Shown here in pieces: positions 7,336 through 16,145 of a DNA stretch of 64,000 bases. The stretch is from Streptomyces sp. NBC_00620 (GTDB lineage Bacteria > Actinomycetota > Actinomycetes > Streptomycetales > Streptomycetaceae), in assembly GCF_026341825.1 (NCBI RefSeq), contig NZ_JAPENY010000003.1:248001-312000 (forward strand). Reading direction: 5' to 3'. Below the pieces are notes generated by a model that did no database searches, had not been told where the DNA came from, and saw nothing but the letters and a program-made list of their open reading frames with translations. The position numbers were made by a program, and so were the translations under genes. Position 1 is the first letter of the stretch. Every line of letters starts with the position of its first letter.

Positions 7336-8382
7336 TCAGGCCGAGCGGGTCAGCTCGTCCGGGCCGACTCCGTAGGTGAACGGGAGGCCTTGGGCGTAGC
7401 GCCGCACCTCGTCGACGGCCCAGTGCGTCATACGGCCGAGTTCGTTGCCGAGGGAGCCCGCGATGTGCGGGGTGAGCAGCACGTTGGGGAGCGTGTAGAG
7501 CGGGGAAGCGGCGGGGGGTACGTCCGGTTCGGTCACGTCCAGAACGGCGTGAACGCGCCCGGAGACGAGGCGCTCGATGAGCGCGTCGGTGTCGACCAGG
7601 GAGCCGCGCGCCGTGTTGATGAGCGTCGCGCCGTCCTGGAGGAGGGCGAGCCGGCGCGCGTCGAACATGTGCCGTGTTTCGGGGAGTTGGGGTGCGTGGA
7701 TGGTGACCACGTGGCTGCGCCGGACGAGTTCGTCGAGGTCGACTAGGTCGACGCCGAGGGCTCGGGCCTCGTTCCGGTCCAGGTAGGGGTCGTAGAGGAG
7801 GACGTCGAGGTCGAGCGGGCGGAGCAGTTCGGCGACGCGGCGTCCGATGCGGGAGGCGCCGACGATGCCGACGGTGCGGTGGTAGTTGCCGTATCCGGTG
7901 AAGTACGGGAGGAGCGCGGGCTGTTCGCGTGCCTGGGTGTAGGCGCGGGCGGCATCCAGGACCCGTTTGTTCGCGAAGAGGATGGCGGCAAGGGTGAACT
8001 CCGCGACGGGGAGGGCGTTGGCGGCTGCCGCGGAGGAGACGGCGATACCGCGCTCCCAGACGGATTCGGTGACGTGGTGCTTGATGGAACCTGCCGCGTG
8101 GATGACGGCCCGCAGCCGGGGCATACGGCGCAGCGCTTCCTCGGTGAGCAGCGGGGCGCCCCAGTGGGTGAAGAGGACCTCGGTGTCGGCCAGGACGGCG
8201 GGATCCGCGCGGGTGAAGTCCGTGATGTGCAGCGAGGTGTCCACCGAGGCGACATGTCGCAGCCGGTCGAAGGCGGCGTCGGCGAGCAGGGAACCGTGGA
8301 TCTCGCTGCCCATGGCAAGGACGGTGCGCGGAGACGGTACGACGTGCGGGCCGTTCAAGAGGGTGCCTTCCGGTACGGGCAT
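7336..8382 (-). CDS. D-isomer-specific 2-hydroxyacid dehydrogenase family protein
   Basis: A 348-aa NAD-dependent oxidoreductase. The N-terminal substrate domain is followed by the nucleotide-binding domain with TVGIVGASRIGRRVAELL (GxSxxG Rossmann loop, about residue 170), the NTARGSLVDTDAL segment with substrate Arg, and TPHIAGS containing the catalytic His. The ATG begins 2 bp after the permease stop with GGTGAAG as ribosome site, so it is co-translated with the importer. Within this locus it may reduce or oxidise a keto-acid derived from an unsaturated uronate; that is inference. Length is normal. Confidence 0.87.
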   Translation of the reverse strand: MPVPEGTLLNGPHVVPSPRTVLAMGSEIHGSLLADAAFDRLRHVASVDTSLHITDFTRADPAVLADTEVLFTHWGAPLLTEEALRRMPRLRAVIHAAGSIKHHVTESVWERGIAVSSAAAANALPVAEFTLAAILFANKRVLDAARAYTQAREQPALLPYFTGYGNYHRTVGIVGASRIGRRVAELLRPLDLDVLLYDPYLDRNEARALGVDLVDLDELVRRSHVVTIHAPQLPETRHMFDARRLALLQDGATLINTARGSLVDTDALIERLVSGRVHAVLDVTEPDVPPAASPLYTLPNVLLTPHIAGSLGNELGRMTHWAVDEVRRYAQGLPFTYGVGPDELTRSA

Positions 8383-8384
8383 GG

Positions 8385-9302
8385 TCACTTCACCGCGCCG
8401 GCGGTCAGGCCAGAGCGCCAGAAGCGCTGGAGGCAGACGAAGGCGACGATCAGCGGGACGACGGCGACGAGTGAGCCGGTGATGACGAGCGAGTAGTACT
8501 CGGGCTGCTGCTGCGTGACGCTGTTCCACATGAACAGGCCGAGGTTGACCGGATAGAGCTTCTCGTCGTTGAGCATCACGAGGGCGCCGAAGAAGTTGTT
8601 CCAGCTGGCGGTGAACGAGAACAGGAAGATGGTCATGAAGCCGGGCGCGAGCATGGGCAGGGCGATCCCGGCGAAGGTGCGCAGCTCGCCCGCGCCGTCG
8701 ACGCGGGCGGCCTCCAGGACCTCGTTCGGGACGTATCCCTCGGAGAAGACGCGGGCGAGGTAGACGCCGAAGGGGTTGACCAGGGCGGGCAGCAGCAGCG
8801 CCCAGTAGGTGTTGACGACGCCGGCCTTGGTGGCGAGGAGGTACATCGGGAGCTGGATGACCGTGGTGGGGACCAGCACTCCGCCAAGGACCAGGCCGAA
8901 CAGCTTCTCCTTGCCCCGGAAGTCGTACTTGTCGAAGGCGTAGCCGGTGGCGACGCACAGGAACGTCGAGGCGGCGGAGCCGACGACCGAGTACAGGATG
9001 CTGTTGCCGAACCAGCGCAGGTAGATGCCCTCGTTGAAGGTGAACACGTGGTGCAGGTTGGCGAAGAGGTTGAAGTCTCCGAAGGAGAAGCCCGCTGTGG
9101 CGAAGAGGTCGCCGTGGTTCTTGGTGGCGGCGAAGAGCAGCCAGGTGACAGGCATCAGGGTGTACAGGGCGGCGACGATCAGCAGGCCGTTGACGATGCC
9201 CTTGGAGAGCAGAGCGTTGGGCGAGCGGCGGCGGGCGGCCGGGGCCGGCTTGCGCTCGGCGGGTGCCGCGGCCGGGTCTGCCGCCTGGGTGAGGGTGCTC
9301 AT
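8385..9302 (-). CDS. Carbohydrate ABC transporter permease (MalG type)
   Basis: A 305-aa inner-membrane permease with about six membrane spans and the EAA loop for ATPase contact (EVLEAARVDGAGELRTFAGIALPML, written here as EVLEAARVDGAGE). The cytoplasmic N-tail is Ala/Pro/Arg rich. The start ATG at 9302 overlaps the upstream permease stop (ATGA), so the two permeases are translationally coupled. No ATPase gene is in this operon; Streptomyces importers of this class usually share the multitasking ATPase MsiK. Confidence 0.93.
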   Translation of the reverse strand: MSTLTQAADPAAAPAERKPAPAARRRSPNALLSKGIVNGLLIVAALYTLMPVTWLLFAATKNHGDLFATAGFSFGDFNLFANLHHVFTFNEGIYLRWFGNSILYSVVGSAASTFLCVATGYAFDKYDFRGKEKLFGLVLGGVLVPTTVIQLPMYLLATKAGVVNTYWALLLPALVNPFGVYLARVFSEGYVPNEVLEAARVDGAGELRTFAGIALPMLAPGFMTIFLFSFTASWNNFFGALVMLNDEKLYPVNLGLFMWNSVTQQQPEYYSLVITGSLVAVVPLIVAFVCLQRFWRSGLTAGAVK

Positions 9303-10261
9303 GACGCCGCCTTCCACCGGTTGCCGAGCTGGGTGACGACGTAGGAGAGGACGACGCCGAGCAGCGCGAGGATCAGGGACGCGGCGGCGGCGAGACCGTA
9401 GTCGTGCTGCACGAAGCCGGCCTTCCAGATGAACAGGGTGGGTGACCACTCGGTGTCGATGGTGGGCGCACCCCGCTGATTGAGGAGCTTGGGCTCGGTG
9501 AAGATCTGGATCGCGCCGACACAGGTGAACAGAACGGTCATGACGACCGCCGAGGCGATCATCGGGACCTTGATCCGCAGGGCGGTGCGGATGGCGCCCG
9601 CTCCGTCGACGACGGCCGCCTCGATCACTTCGCGCGGTACGGCCTGGAGGGCGGCATAGAAGATGACCGTGTTGTAGCCGATCCACTGCCAGGCGCAGAG
9701 GTTGACCATCGACGAGAGCACGTGGTCGTTGCTGTAGAAGTTCCATGAGCCGCCGAGGGCGCCGATCCAGTCGAGCACGGGGCTCAGGCCCGGGGTGTAC
9801 AGGTAGATCCAGATGATCGAGGCGATCAGCCCCGGGATCGCGTGCGGCACGAACAGCGCGAGCTGGAAGAACCGCTTGGCGCGGGCAAGTGCGGAGTCGA
9901 CCAGCAGCGCGAGAAGGAGCGATCCGCCGATCATCACCGGGATGTAGAGCGCGCAGTACTGCGCGATGTGTACGAAGGAGTCCCGGAAGCCCGCGTCCGA
10001 CAGGGCCTTGGTGAAGTTGCCGAATCCGGAGAACACCCGCTCCGTGCCGCCGAATCCAAGGCCCGAGGAGTGCTCCTGGAAGAGGCTCATCCACACGGCG
10101 TAGCCGATGGGCGCGGCCATGACCACGGCGAAGAGGACGAAGAACGGGGTGATGAGGAGGGCGACGGCGCGGCGCTGACTGCGTCGGAGATTCGAGGTGT
10201 CCCGGGGTTTCCCCGGGAGTCTGCTCACGGGCTTCGCGGTTCGGGCGAGGGGTACTGCCAC
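9299..10261 (-). CDS. Carbohydrate ABC transporter permease (MalF type)
   Basis: A 320-aa membrane permease with six predicted spans, the first at about residues 33-53 (AVALLITPFFVLFAVVMAAP), and an EAA motif (EVIEAAVVDGAGAIRTALRI). GTG start with AGGAG 7 bases upstream. It forms the heterodimeric channel with the MalG-type permease and receives substrate from the lipoprotein encoded upstream. A strong hairpin separates it from the binding-protein gene, which would lower permease expression relative to binding protein. Confidence 0.93.
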   Translation of the reverse strand: MAVPLARTAKPVSRLPGKPRDTSNLRRSQRRAVALLITPFFVLFAVVMAAPIGYAVWMSLFQEHSSGLGFGGTERVFSGFGNFTKALSDAGFRDSFVHIAQYCALYIPVMIGGSLLLALLVDSALARAKRFFQLALFVPHAIPGLIASIIWIYLYTPGLSPVLDWIGALGGSWNFYSNDHVLSSMVNLCAWQWIGYNTVIFYAALQAVPREVIEAAVVDGAGAIRTALRIKVPMIASAVVMTVLFTCVGAIQIFTEPKLLNQRGAPTIDTEWSPTLFIWKAGFVQHDYGLAAAASLILALLGVVLSYVVTQLGNRWKAAS

Positions 10262-10330
10262 GGTGGGCTCCTTGGCGGGCTGGGCGCTTCAGGGAGGCTT
10301 GGGCGGGAGACAGCCGGTGGCGGGGGCCGG

Positions 10331-10371
10331 CGACGGCCCGTGTCCGAGCCCCGTGCGGACACGGGCCGTCG
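10331..10371 (-). terminator. Intercistronic stem-loop after the binding-protein gene
   Basis: A perfect 15-bp inverted repeat, CGACGGCCCGTGTCC (10331-10345) and GGACACGGGCCGTCG (10357-10371), with an 11-base loop. It sits in the 128-bp gap between the solute-binding protein and its permeases. Such hairpins partly terminate or stabilise the upstream message and give excess binding protein. Confidence 0.7.
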
Positions 10372-10389
10372 ACGACCGGACCCGCCACG

Positions 10390-11697
10390 TCACTCGGCGA
10401 GCTTCAGCCCGCGCTCCTTGATGCCCGACTCGGCCTTCTCCTGACCGGCGTCGACGCCGCCGGTGAAGCCGGACTTGGCCGCCGCGTCCTGGACCGCGGT
10501 GTAGACGTCCACCTGGTTCGGGCCCCACGTCCAGCCGGGGACGATGGTGTCGACCTGCTCGGAGGCGAGCGTGTAGAGGTCCTGGCCGTTCAGGTACGAG
10601 GTGTCGAACCTCGCGGCGGCGACCTCACGCATCTCCGGGTTGGCCGGCAGGGCGCTGCTCGGCGACTCCAGGTCCGCGAGGCGGGCCTCGACGCCCGCCT
10701 TGTTCGTGGTGAGCCACTCGATGAACTCGGCGGCGGCCTCGGCGTGTTCGCTGCCCTTCAGGACGCCGTAGGAGCTGCCGCCGTAGCTGCCGCTGGCGGC
10801 TGTGCCCCAGTTGGGCATGGGAGCGACGGCCCACTTGCCCGAGAGGTCCGGCATCGCGGTCTTCATGCCTCCCGCGGACCAGGAGGCGCCGAGGAAGGAA
10901 AGCGTGTCGCCGGAGGTGCGGGCCTTGGTCTCCTCGGGGCTGTAGCCGGTGAAGGACTGCACGAGGTCGTCCTTGATGAGGCCGTCCCAGTAGGCGGCGA
11001 CCTTCTTGGTGGCGGCGTCGTTCACGGCAGGCTTCCAGGCGTCGCCCTCGGTGGCGAACCACTTGCCGCCCGCCTGCCAGGACAGGGCCGCGAGCAGCGC
11101 GGGGTCGGACTTCGGCATGGAGGCCAGGCGGGCGTTCTTGTCCTGCTTCTTGACCTTCGCGGCGGCCGTCTTGAACTCGTCCCAGGTCTTGGGGACTTCG
11201 ATGCCGTACTTCTTGAACAGGTCGGTGCGGTAGTAGTAGAGCTGCGGTGCGACGTCGTAGGGAACGGTCCAGGTCTTGCCGCCGAAGTTCACCAGGCTCT
11301 GGACGGACTCGGGGAACTTCGACTTGACCGTTTCACCGGCGTACTCGGTCAGATCGACCAGGTTTCCCTGGCTCGCGAACTCCGGGACCATCTGGTACTC
11401 GATGGTCGCCACGTCGGGTGCGTTGCCCGCCTTCACCGCGTTGGCCAGCTTGCTGTAGCCCTCGGTCCCGCTGGGGATCTCGCTGAACTCGACCTGGATG
11501 TCCTTGTGCGTCTTGTTGAACGCCTCGGCCGTCGATTCGGCCCCGAGAGTCCAGGTCCAGTACTCGATGGTCACCGGTTTGCCGTCCGACTTCGTGTCGG
11601 TCGAACCGCCGTCGCCACCGCATGCGGTGGCGAACATTCCCAGGGCGGCGATGGTGGCGGTGGCGGCTATGCGGAACGAGCGTGAAGTGCGCGACAT
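10390..11697 (-). CDS. Extracellular sugar-binding lipoprotein of the ABC importer
   Basis: A 435-aa family 1 extracellular solute-binding protein. A lipoprotein signal peptide ends in the lipobox ATAC with Cys26, so the mature protein is membrane-anchored on the outside. The mature start (VTIEYWTWTLGAEST) and the later PYDVAPQLYYYRTDLF are family features. ATG follows AGGAG by 8 bases. It is first in the operon binding protein, MalF, MalG, dehydrogenase, phosphodiesterase. Substrate is presumably the oligosaccharide produced by the nearby PL8 lyase, judged by shared operator-like motifs. Confidence 0.92.
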   Translation of the reverse strand: MSRTSRSFRIAATATIAALGMFATACGGDGGSTDTKSDGKPVTIEYWTWTLGAESTAEAFNKTHKDIQVEFSEIPSGTEGYSKLANAVKAGNAPDVATIEYQMVPEFASQGNLVDLTEYAGETVKSKFPESVQSLVNFGGKTWTVPYDVAPQLYYYRTDLFKKYGIEVPKTWDEFKTAAAKVKKQDKNARLASMPKSDPALLAALSWQAGGKWFATEGDAWKPAVNDAATKKVAAYWDGLIKDDLVQSFTGYSPEETKARTSGDTLSFLGASWSAGGMKTAMPDLSGKWAVAPMPNWGTAASGSYGGSSYGVLKGSEHAEAAAEFIEWLTTNKAGVEARLADLESPSSALPANPEMREVAAARFDTSYLNGQDLYTLASEQVDTIVPGWTWGPNQVDVYTAVQDAAAKSGFTGGVDAGQEKAESGIKERGLKLAE

Positions 11698-11734
11698 GAC
11701 ACGTCTCCTACAAGACCTCGTACGGGAAGAGGCG

Positions 11735-11816
11735 GATGCAGGACATCTTTTGTGCGCGCACGATCAGAGTCAAGAGCGTTCGACCAATACAATCACAACG
11801 ATCGAAAAACGCTCAT
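11735..11816 (-). promoter_or_regulatory. Promoter and operator of the ABC importer operon
   Basis: On the minus strand TTGACT (about 11769-11774) and an AAAGAT-like -10 element lie upstream of the binding-protein gene. An inverted pair GAGCGTT (11774-11780) and AACGCTC (11808-11814) flanks an AT-rich spacer. The word CGATCG...ACGCTCAT (11799-11816) resembles the operator before the PL8 lyase gene. It overlaps the 3' end of the regulator gene. Confidence 0.45.
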
Positions 11817-12904
11817 GCCTCGAGCGCTTCGCCACCGCAGGACGAACGGATCCTCAACTCGGGAAGAAGTTCGAGGTGTTGACGGGGCGCCGGATGCTGT
11901 CCGCTCCGGCGTTCCGCGAGGCGCTGGAGCAGCAGTTTCGCGGCCAGCTCCCCCACCGAGCGCTTGGGCGGGGCGATGGCCGTCAGGGGCACGTCCGAGA
12001 GGCCGGCGACCTCGTCGTCGTACGCGATCAGGGCGAGGTCCCCGGGCACGCTGATGCCGCGCGCCTGGAGCTTGGGCACCAGCACGATCGCGTCCTCGTC
12101 GCTGTGTACGAGGGCCGCCGTCACGCCCCGCTTCTCCACGGCCTCGGCCAGATAGTCGAGGGAGGCTTCGTAGTCGCCGTGCTCGCGGACGGTCGGCGCG
12201 CCCTCGTCGACGTCCAGGCCCAGCGACCGCACCGCCGCGAGATAGCCCGCCGAGATCTGCGCGGCGTGCGGCCCCTCCTGCAGCACGGCGGTGATGCGGC
12301 GGTGCCCCAGGGACGCGAAGTGACCGACGGCGACCGCCGCCCCGTGCGCCCGGTCCGTCCGCACCCGGTCGAGAGCCGCCGCGGGGTTCCCGGCCGGCGC
12401 GGAGCGCTCGACCAGGACGGTCGGCACCTCGCACTCCAGGAGCCATTTCTCCTGGCCGCCGGCGGGGACGCCGCCGAACCAGCTTGGCGCGACGAGCAGT
12501 CCCTGCGCGCCCCCCGCGATCAGGTGCTCCGCCTGCATCGGGTCCTCGGTGTCGACATAGCCGGACATGCCGAGCACGAGGCGGCCCCCCTGGGCCCCGA
12601 CGGCCTCGCGGGCGCCTCGCACAATGTCCGCGAAGATGTAGTTCGTGGTCGGCACGATCATTCCGATCACGGCGCCTTCGGCGCTCTCCTGCCGGGGTTC
12701 CGCCTCGGCGGTGGTGTCGCCCGGCCAGACCACCGCGCCGTGCAGCCGCTGCACCCGGCCCTGCGCGGCGAGTGTCTCCACGTCACGCCTCAAGGTCACC
12801 GCCGAGACACCGAGTTCGGCCGCGAGGTCGGCGACCCGGAGGCTGCCGCGCTCCCGGACGAGTTCGAGTACGCGCTCGTGACGCTGGTCGACGTGCAGTC
12901 GCAT
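11813..12904 (-). CDS. Hybrid regulator: DeoR-type HTH with LacI-type sugar-binding domain
   Basis: A 363-aa repressor. Residues 1-60 are a DeoR-like winged helix (RHERVLELVRERGSLRVADL, then AAELGVSAVTLRRDVETL), and residues 80-350 are a LacI/GalR periplasmic-binding-like effector domain (IGMIVPTTNYIFADIVRGA ... SLGHRRITAVLQ ... ALIAYDDEVAGL). ATG at 12904 follows GGGGGAG; a TTG six codons earlier lacks a ribosome site. It is encoded upstream of and in the same direction as the sugar importer, so it most likely represses that operon until a sugar ligand binds. Operator-like words also sit before its own gene and before the PL8 lyase. Confidence 0.9.
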   Translation of the reverse strand: MRLHVDQRHERVLELVRERGSLRVADLAAELGVSAVTLRRDVETLAAQGRVQRLHGAVVWPGDTTAEAEPRQESAEGAVIGMIVPTTNYIFADIVRGAREAVGAQGGRLVLGMSGYVDTEDPMQAEHLIAGGAQGLLVAPSWFGGVPAGGQEKWLLECEVPTVLVERSAPAGNPAAALDRVRTDRAHGAAVAVGHFASLGHRRITAVLQEGPHAAQISAGYLAAVRSLGLDVDEGAPTVREHGDYEASLDYLAEAVEKRGVTAALVHSDEDAIVLVPKLQARGISVPGDLALIAYDDEVAGLSDVPLTAIAPPKRSVGELAAKLLLQRLAERRSGQHPAPRQHLELLPELRIRSSCGGEALEA

Positions 12905-13213
12905 GGGCTCCCCCTGAGGCAAGGCCGGACGGACGAACTACGGGCGAACGCGGAGCGTGATCCCGTGTGGTCACTGTACGCCCACAAGCGTATCGATCAC
13001 TTTCGTTCAATACGATCGCCCGAGCTCCGGCCACCTGCGACCAGCACACCGAGGGGCTCTTCGGACGCCACGGGCCGAGGGCCGCCGCGAAATCCGCATC
13101 CGGCCCCGGCACGGCCCGCCGTGCGACTCACCAAAGCCCGCGCGACAGTCGTACAACGTGAAGAATGGGCAACGAGGGGGTAAGACCACCTTCGGGGAGC
13201 GGAGAGGGTCGCG
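12905..13213. promoter_or_regulatory. Divergent intergenic region with operator-like repeats
   Basis: This 309-bp gap separates the hybrid regulator from the phosphatase gene. An AT-richer block at 12989-13018 carries CGTATCGATC and ATACGATCG as imperfect inverted repeats around TTCGTTCA, similar in wording to the operators at 3976 and 11799. No gene is supported here. Confidence 0.4.
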
Positions 13214-15676
13214 GTGGGTTCGAGCAAGGAACGGGACGTGCCGGCCCGGCAGCGCTTCGACATGGCGGACGCCGTGCCACTGCTCCTCGATGCCCGTATG
13301 GCGGTGACCAGCTGGACCGCCGACGCCGAACGGCTGCTGGGGTACCCCGCGGGCGAGGTGCTGGGACGGCCCGCGGCCGACCTGCTGATTCCCGAGGACG
13401 CGGCGCGCATCCCCGACCTGGCCGATCGGTGCCACGAAGACGGCGGCTGGGTCGGGCTGCTGTCCGCGCGGCACCGGGACGGGCACCCGCTCAAGCTGAT
13501 GGTGCGTGTCGTCCCCCTGCGGGCGACCGGGGCCCCGGTGCGCTCCGTGGTGCTGCTCGCCGAGCTGGCCGACGGCCCCGGGTGGCACATGAGCCGGTCG
13601 GTCCTTGAGCGGATCACCTCGCGTTCCCCGGTGGGCATCGCGATCGTGGACCCGGACCTGCGGTACGTCTGGTCGAACGCCGCGCTGGAGCAGTTCGGCG
13701 GGGGCCCGCCCGAGCAGCGGCTGGGACGGCGGCTCGCCGACATCCAGCCCGGCCTCGACGCCGAGCGGATCGAGGCGCAGATGCTCCGGGTGCTGGAGAC
13801 CGGCGACCCGGTGGTCGCGTACGAGCACGTGGGCCGCCTACGCTCCGCGCCGCACCGCGAGACGTCCCACGCCATGTCGTTCATCCGTCTGGAGGACGAC
13901 CACGGCCATCCGATCGGTGTGTACTACACCGTCGTCGACATCGGCGAGAGCTACCGCGCCCGGCGGCGGCTCGCCCTGCTCGACCGGGCCGGCGAGCACA
14001 TCGGCCGCAGCCTGGACGTCATGCAGACCGCGCAGGAACTGGCCGATGTCGCCGTGCCGGGGCTGGCCGACTTCGTCGCGGTCGACCTGCTGGAGTCCGT
14101 GCTCAAGGGAGGCGAGCCGGCGCCCGGTCCACGGAGCGACGCGGACGCCGTGCCGTTGCGTCGTGCCGGGCACCAGTCGGTGCAGGGCGGGGTCCCCGAA
14201 ACCGCCGTCGGCATCGGCGATGTGGCGTCCTACGTGGCCGGGTCTCCCCCGATCAGATCTCTCACCGACGGCGAGTCCTGGCGAGAGGAACGGCTGGACC
14301 CGCTGGCCAAGGAGTGGACCACGGGTACACCCGGGAGCCGGGCCGCCTCCTTCCTCGATCTCGGGCTGCACAGCGTGATGATCGTGCCCGTCCGGGCCCG
14401 CGGCGTCACCCTGGGCATCACCACGTTCTTCCGGCGCAGCCGCCAGGACCCCTTCGACGAGGACGATCTGAGCCTGGCCGAGGAGTTCGTGGGCCGGGCC
14501 GCCCTCTGCGTCGACAACGCCCGCCGGTACACCCGCGAGCGCGACGCGGCCCTGATCCTTCAGCGCAACCTCCTCCCCCACCGCTTCCCCGACCAGGACG
14601 CGGTGGAGGTCGCCGCCGTCTACCGGCCCGCCGACGAACTGACCGGTCTCGCCGGGGACTGGTACGACGTGATTCCGCTGTCCGGAGCCCGGGTCGCCCT
14701 GGTGGTGGGCGAGGTCGCCGGTCACGGCATCGACGGCGCCGCGGCCATGGGGCGGCTGCGGTCCGCCGTACAGACCCTCGCCGACCTGGACCTGACCCCG
14801 GAGGAAGTACTCGCCCACCTCGACGACGTGGTCAGCCGCGCCGCCCGGGAGGAGGGCACCGGAGCCGACGACCGTACGAGCGGGATGCAGGCGGTCGGCG
14901 CCAGCTGTCTGTACGTGGTGTACGACCCGGTGAGCGGGCAGTGCTCCATGGCGGGCGCGGGCCATCCCGCGCCCGCGATCGTCGATCCCGACGGCACCGT
15001 CACGTTCGCCGACCTCCCGCACGGTCCCCCGCTGGGGGTGGGCGGCCTGCCCTTCGAGTCGCTCGAGTTGAATCTCGCGGAGGGCAGTGTGCTGGCGCTG
15101 CACACCGACGGTCTCATCGCCACACCCCGTACGGGACGGGACCCGGAGGCCGGCAGGGAGCGCCTGCGCCGCGCGCTGGAGGCGCACGGGCAGCCGCTGG
15201 ACGGACTGTGCCGCCGCATCGTGGACGATCTCGTGCCGACGCGGCCCTACGACGACGTGGCACTGCTGCTGGCCCGTACCCGTCGGCTGGGTGCCCAGCA
15301 GGTCGCGACCTGGGACCTGCCCATCGACCCGGCCGTCGTCGCCGAGGCCCGCAAGTCGAGCACGCAGCAGCTGCACACCTGGGGCCTGGATGAGCTGGCC
15401 TTCACCACCGAGCTGGTCGTCAGTGAACTCGTCACCAACGCCATCCGGCACGCCTCCGGCCCCATCCGGCTGCGGCTGATCACCGATCAGGCCCTGATCT
15501 GCGAGGTCTTCGACGGCGGCGCGACCGCCCCGCACCTGCGCCATCCCAAGACGACCGACGAGGGGGGTCGCGGGCTGTTCCTGATCTCCCAGTTCACCCA
15601 GCGCTGGGGCACCCGCTACACCTCCGAGGGCAAGATCATCTGGGCCGAGCAGTCCCTCACGGATCCGGCGGTCTGA
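13214..15676 (+). CDS. PAS-PAS-GAF-PP2C phosphatase with C-terminal anti-sigma-type ATPase domain
   Basis: An 820-aa cytoplasmic signalling protein. Order: PAS (about 20-115), second PAS (135-240, RSPVGIAIVDPDLRYVWSNA), GAF (260-440), SpoIIE/RsbU-type PP2C phosphatase (455-690; DWYDVIPL, VVGEVAGHGIDGAAAMGRL, MAGAGHPAP) and HATPase_c anti-sigma kinase domain (700-815; ELVVSELVTNAIRHA, GRGLFLISQFT). Such proteins both dephosphorylate anti-anti-sigma factors and bind or phosphorylate partners, controlling sigma-B-like stress or developmental programmes in Streptomyces. In the PP2C segment VVGEVAG replaces the usual VVGDVxG, so one metal-ligand Asp is Glu. GTG start preceded by GGAGAGGG. Stands alone, with a strong terminator after it. 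Confidence 0.93.
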   Translation: MGSSKERDVPARQRFDMADAVPLLLDARMAVTSWTADAERLLGYPAGEVLGRPAADLLIPEDAARIPDLADRCHEDGGWVGLLSARHRDGHPLKLMVRVVPLRATGAPVRSVVLLAELADGPGWHMSRSVLERITSRSPVGIAIVDPDLRYVWSNAALEQFGGGPPEQRLGRRLADIQPGLDAERIEAQMLRVLETGDPVVAYEHVGRLRSAPHRETSHAMSFIRLEDDHGHPIGVYYTVVDIGESYRARRRLALLDRAGEHIGRSLDVMQTAQELADVAVPGLADFVAVDLLESVLKGGEPAPGPRSDADAVPLRRAGHQSVQGGVPETAVGIGDVASYVAGSPPIRSLTDGESWREERLDPLAKEWTTGTPGSRAASFLDLGLHSVMIVPVRARGVTLGITTFFRRSRQDPFDEDDLSLAEEFVGRAALCVDNARRYTRERDAALILQRNLLPHRFPDQDAVEVAAVYRPADELTGLAGDWYDVIPLSGARVALVVGEVAGHGIDGAAAMGRLRSAVQTLADLDLTPEEVLAHLDDVVSRAAREEGTGADDRTSGMQAVGASCLYVVYDPVSGQCSMAGAGHPAPAIVDPDGTVTFADLPHGPPLGVGGLPFESLELNLAEGSVLALHTDGLIATPRTGRDPEAGRERLRRALEAHGQPLDGLCRRIVDDLVPTRPYDDVALLLARTRRLGAQQVATWDLPIDPAVVAEARKSSTQQLHTWGLDELAFTTELVVSELVTNAIRHASGPIRLRLITDQALICEVFDGGATAPHLRHPKTTDEGGRGLFLISQFTQRWGTRYTSEGKIIWAEQSLTDPAV

Positions 15677-15684
15677 CGTACGCG

Positions 15685-15716
15685 GGGTGGGGCCGTTCCG
15701 CCGAACGGCCCCACCC
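15685..15716. terminator. Bidirectional terminator hairpin
   Basis: A perfect 14-bp stem, GGGTGGGGCCGTTC (15685-15698) and GAACGGCCCCACCC (15703-15716), with a 4-base loop. It lies between the ends of two convergent genes (phosphatase at 15676 and the SCO5389-like gene at 15735) and can serve both. Confidence 0.75.
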
Positions 15717-15734
15717 GCACCTGTCGACTCAGGC

Positions 15735-16127
15735 TCAGCAGTCGCGGAACTCGGGCGACTGGTTGAGGATCTGCGAGCGCAGCGAGGTGAACCGGGTGTG
15801 GGTCTCGCCGCCCTGTGCCTCGGGGCGGAAGACGGCGACGCGGTGGCAGTTCATGAAGGCGAGGGTGACGCCGAAGTGCCTCTCCAGGCTGGAGCGGATC
15901 GCGTCGCTGGCCAGCGCCCGCAGCAGCTGGCCACGCTCCTTCTCCGAGGGCGGCGGGGTGTGGTTGTCGGCGAACTCCCGTGCGCTGTCCCGCAGTTCGC
16001 CGACCAAGGCGGCGATGAGGTCGTAGGCGTACGGCAGGGAGGTTCGGACGGTTTCCACGAAGTCCTGTTCGCGGACCTGACCGCGTTCGGCTTCGGCGAG
16101 CAGCTTCGGGGAGACGTCGAGTGACAT
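15735..16127 (-). CDS. SCO5389-family conserved protein
   Basis: A 130-aa protein that I recognise as the Streptomyces SCO5389 family of unknown function: MSLDVSPKLLAEAERGQV at the start, YAYDLIAALVGEL, then EFADNHTPPPSEKERGQLL and ASDAIRSSLERHFGV, ending with RSQILNQSPEFRDC. The Cys-terminal NQSPE-RDC tail is conserved in the family. It is cytoplasmic and mostly helical. ATG with AGGAC 10 bases upstream. It follows the small ORF by 18 bp and so may be the last gene of the Zur-controlled operon starting at rpmF. The function is unknown. Confidence 0.75.
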   Translation of the reverse strand: MSLDVSPKLLAEAERGQVREQDFVETVRTSLPYAYDLIAALVGELRDSAREFADNHTPPPSEKERGQLLRALASDAIRSSLERHFGVTLAFMNCHRVAVFRPEAQGGETHTRFTSLRSQILNQSPEFRDC

Positions 16128-16145
16128 GAAAGGGCAGTCCTGTCG

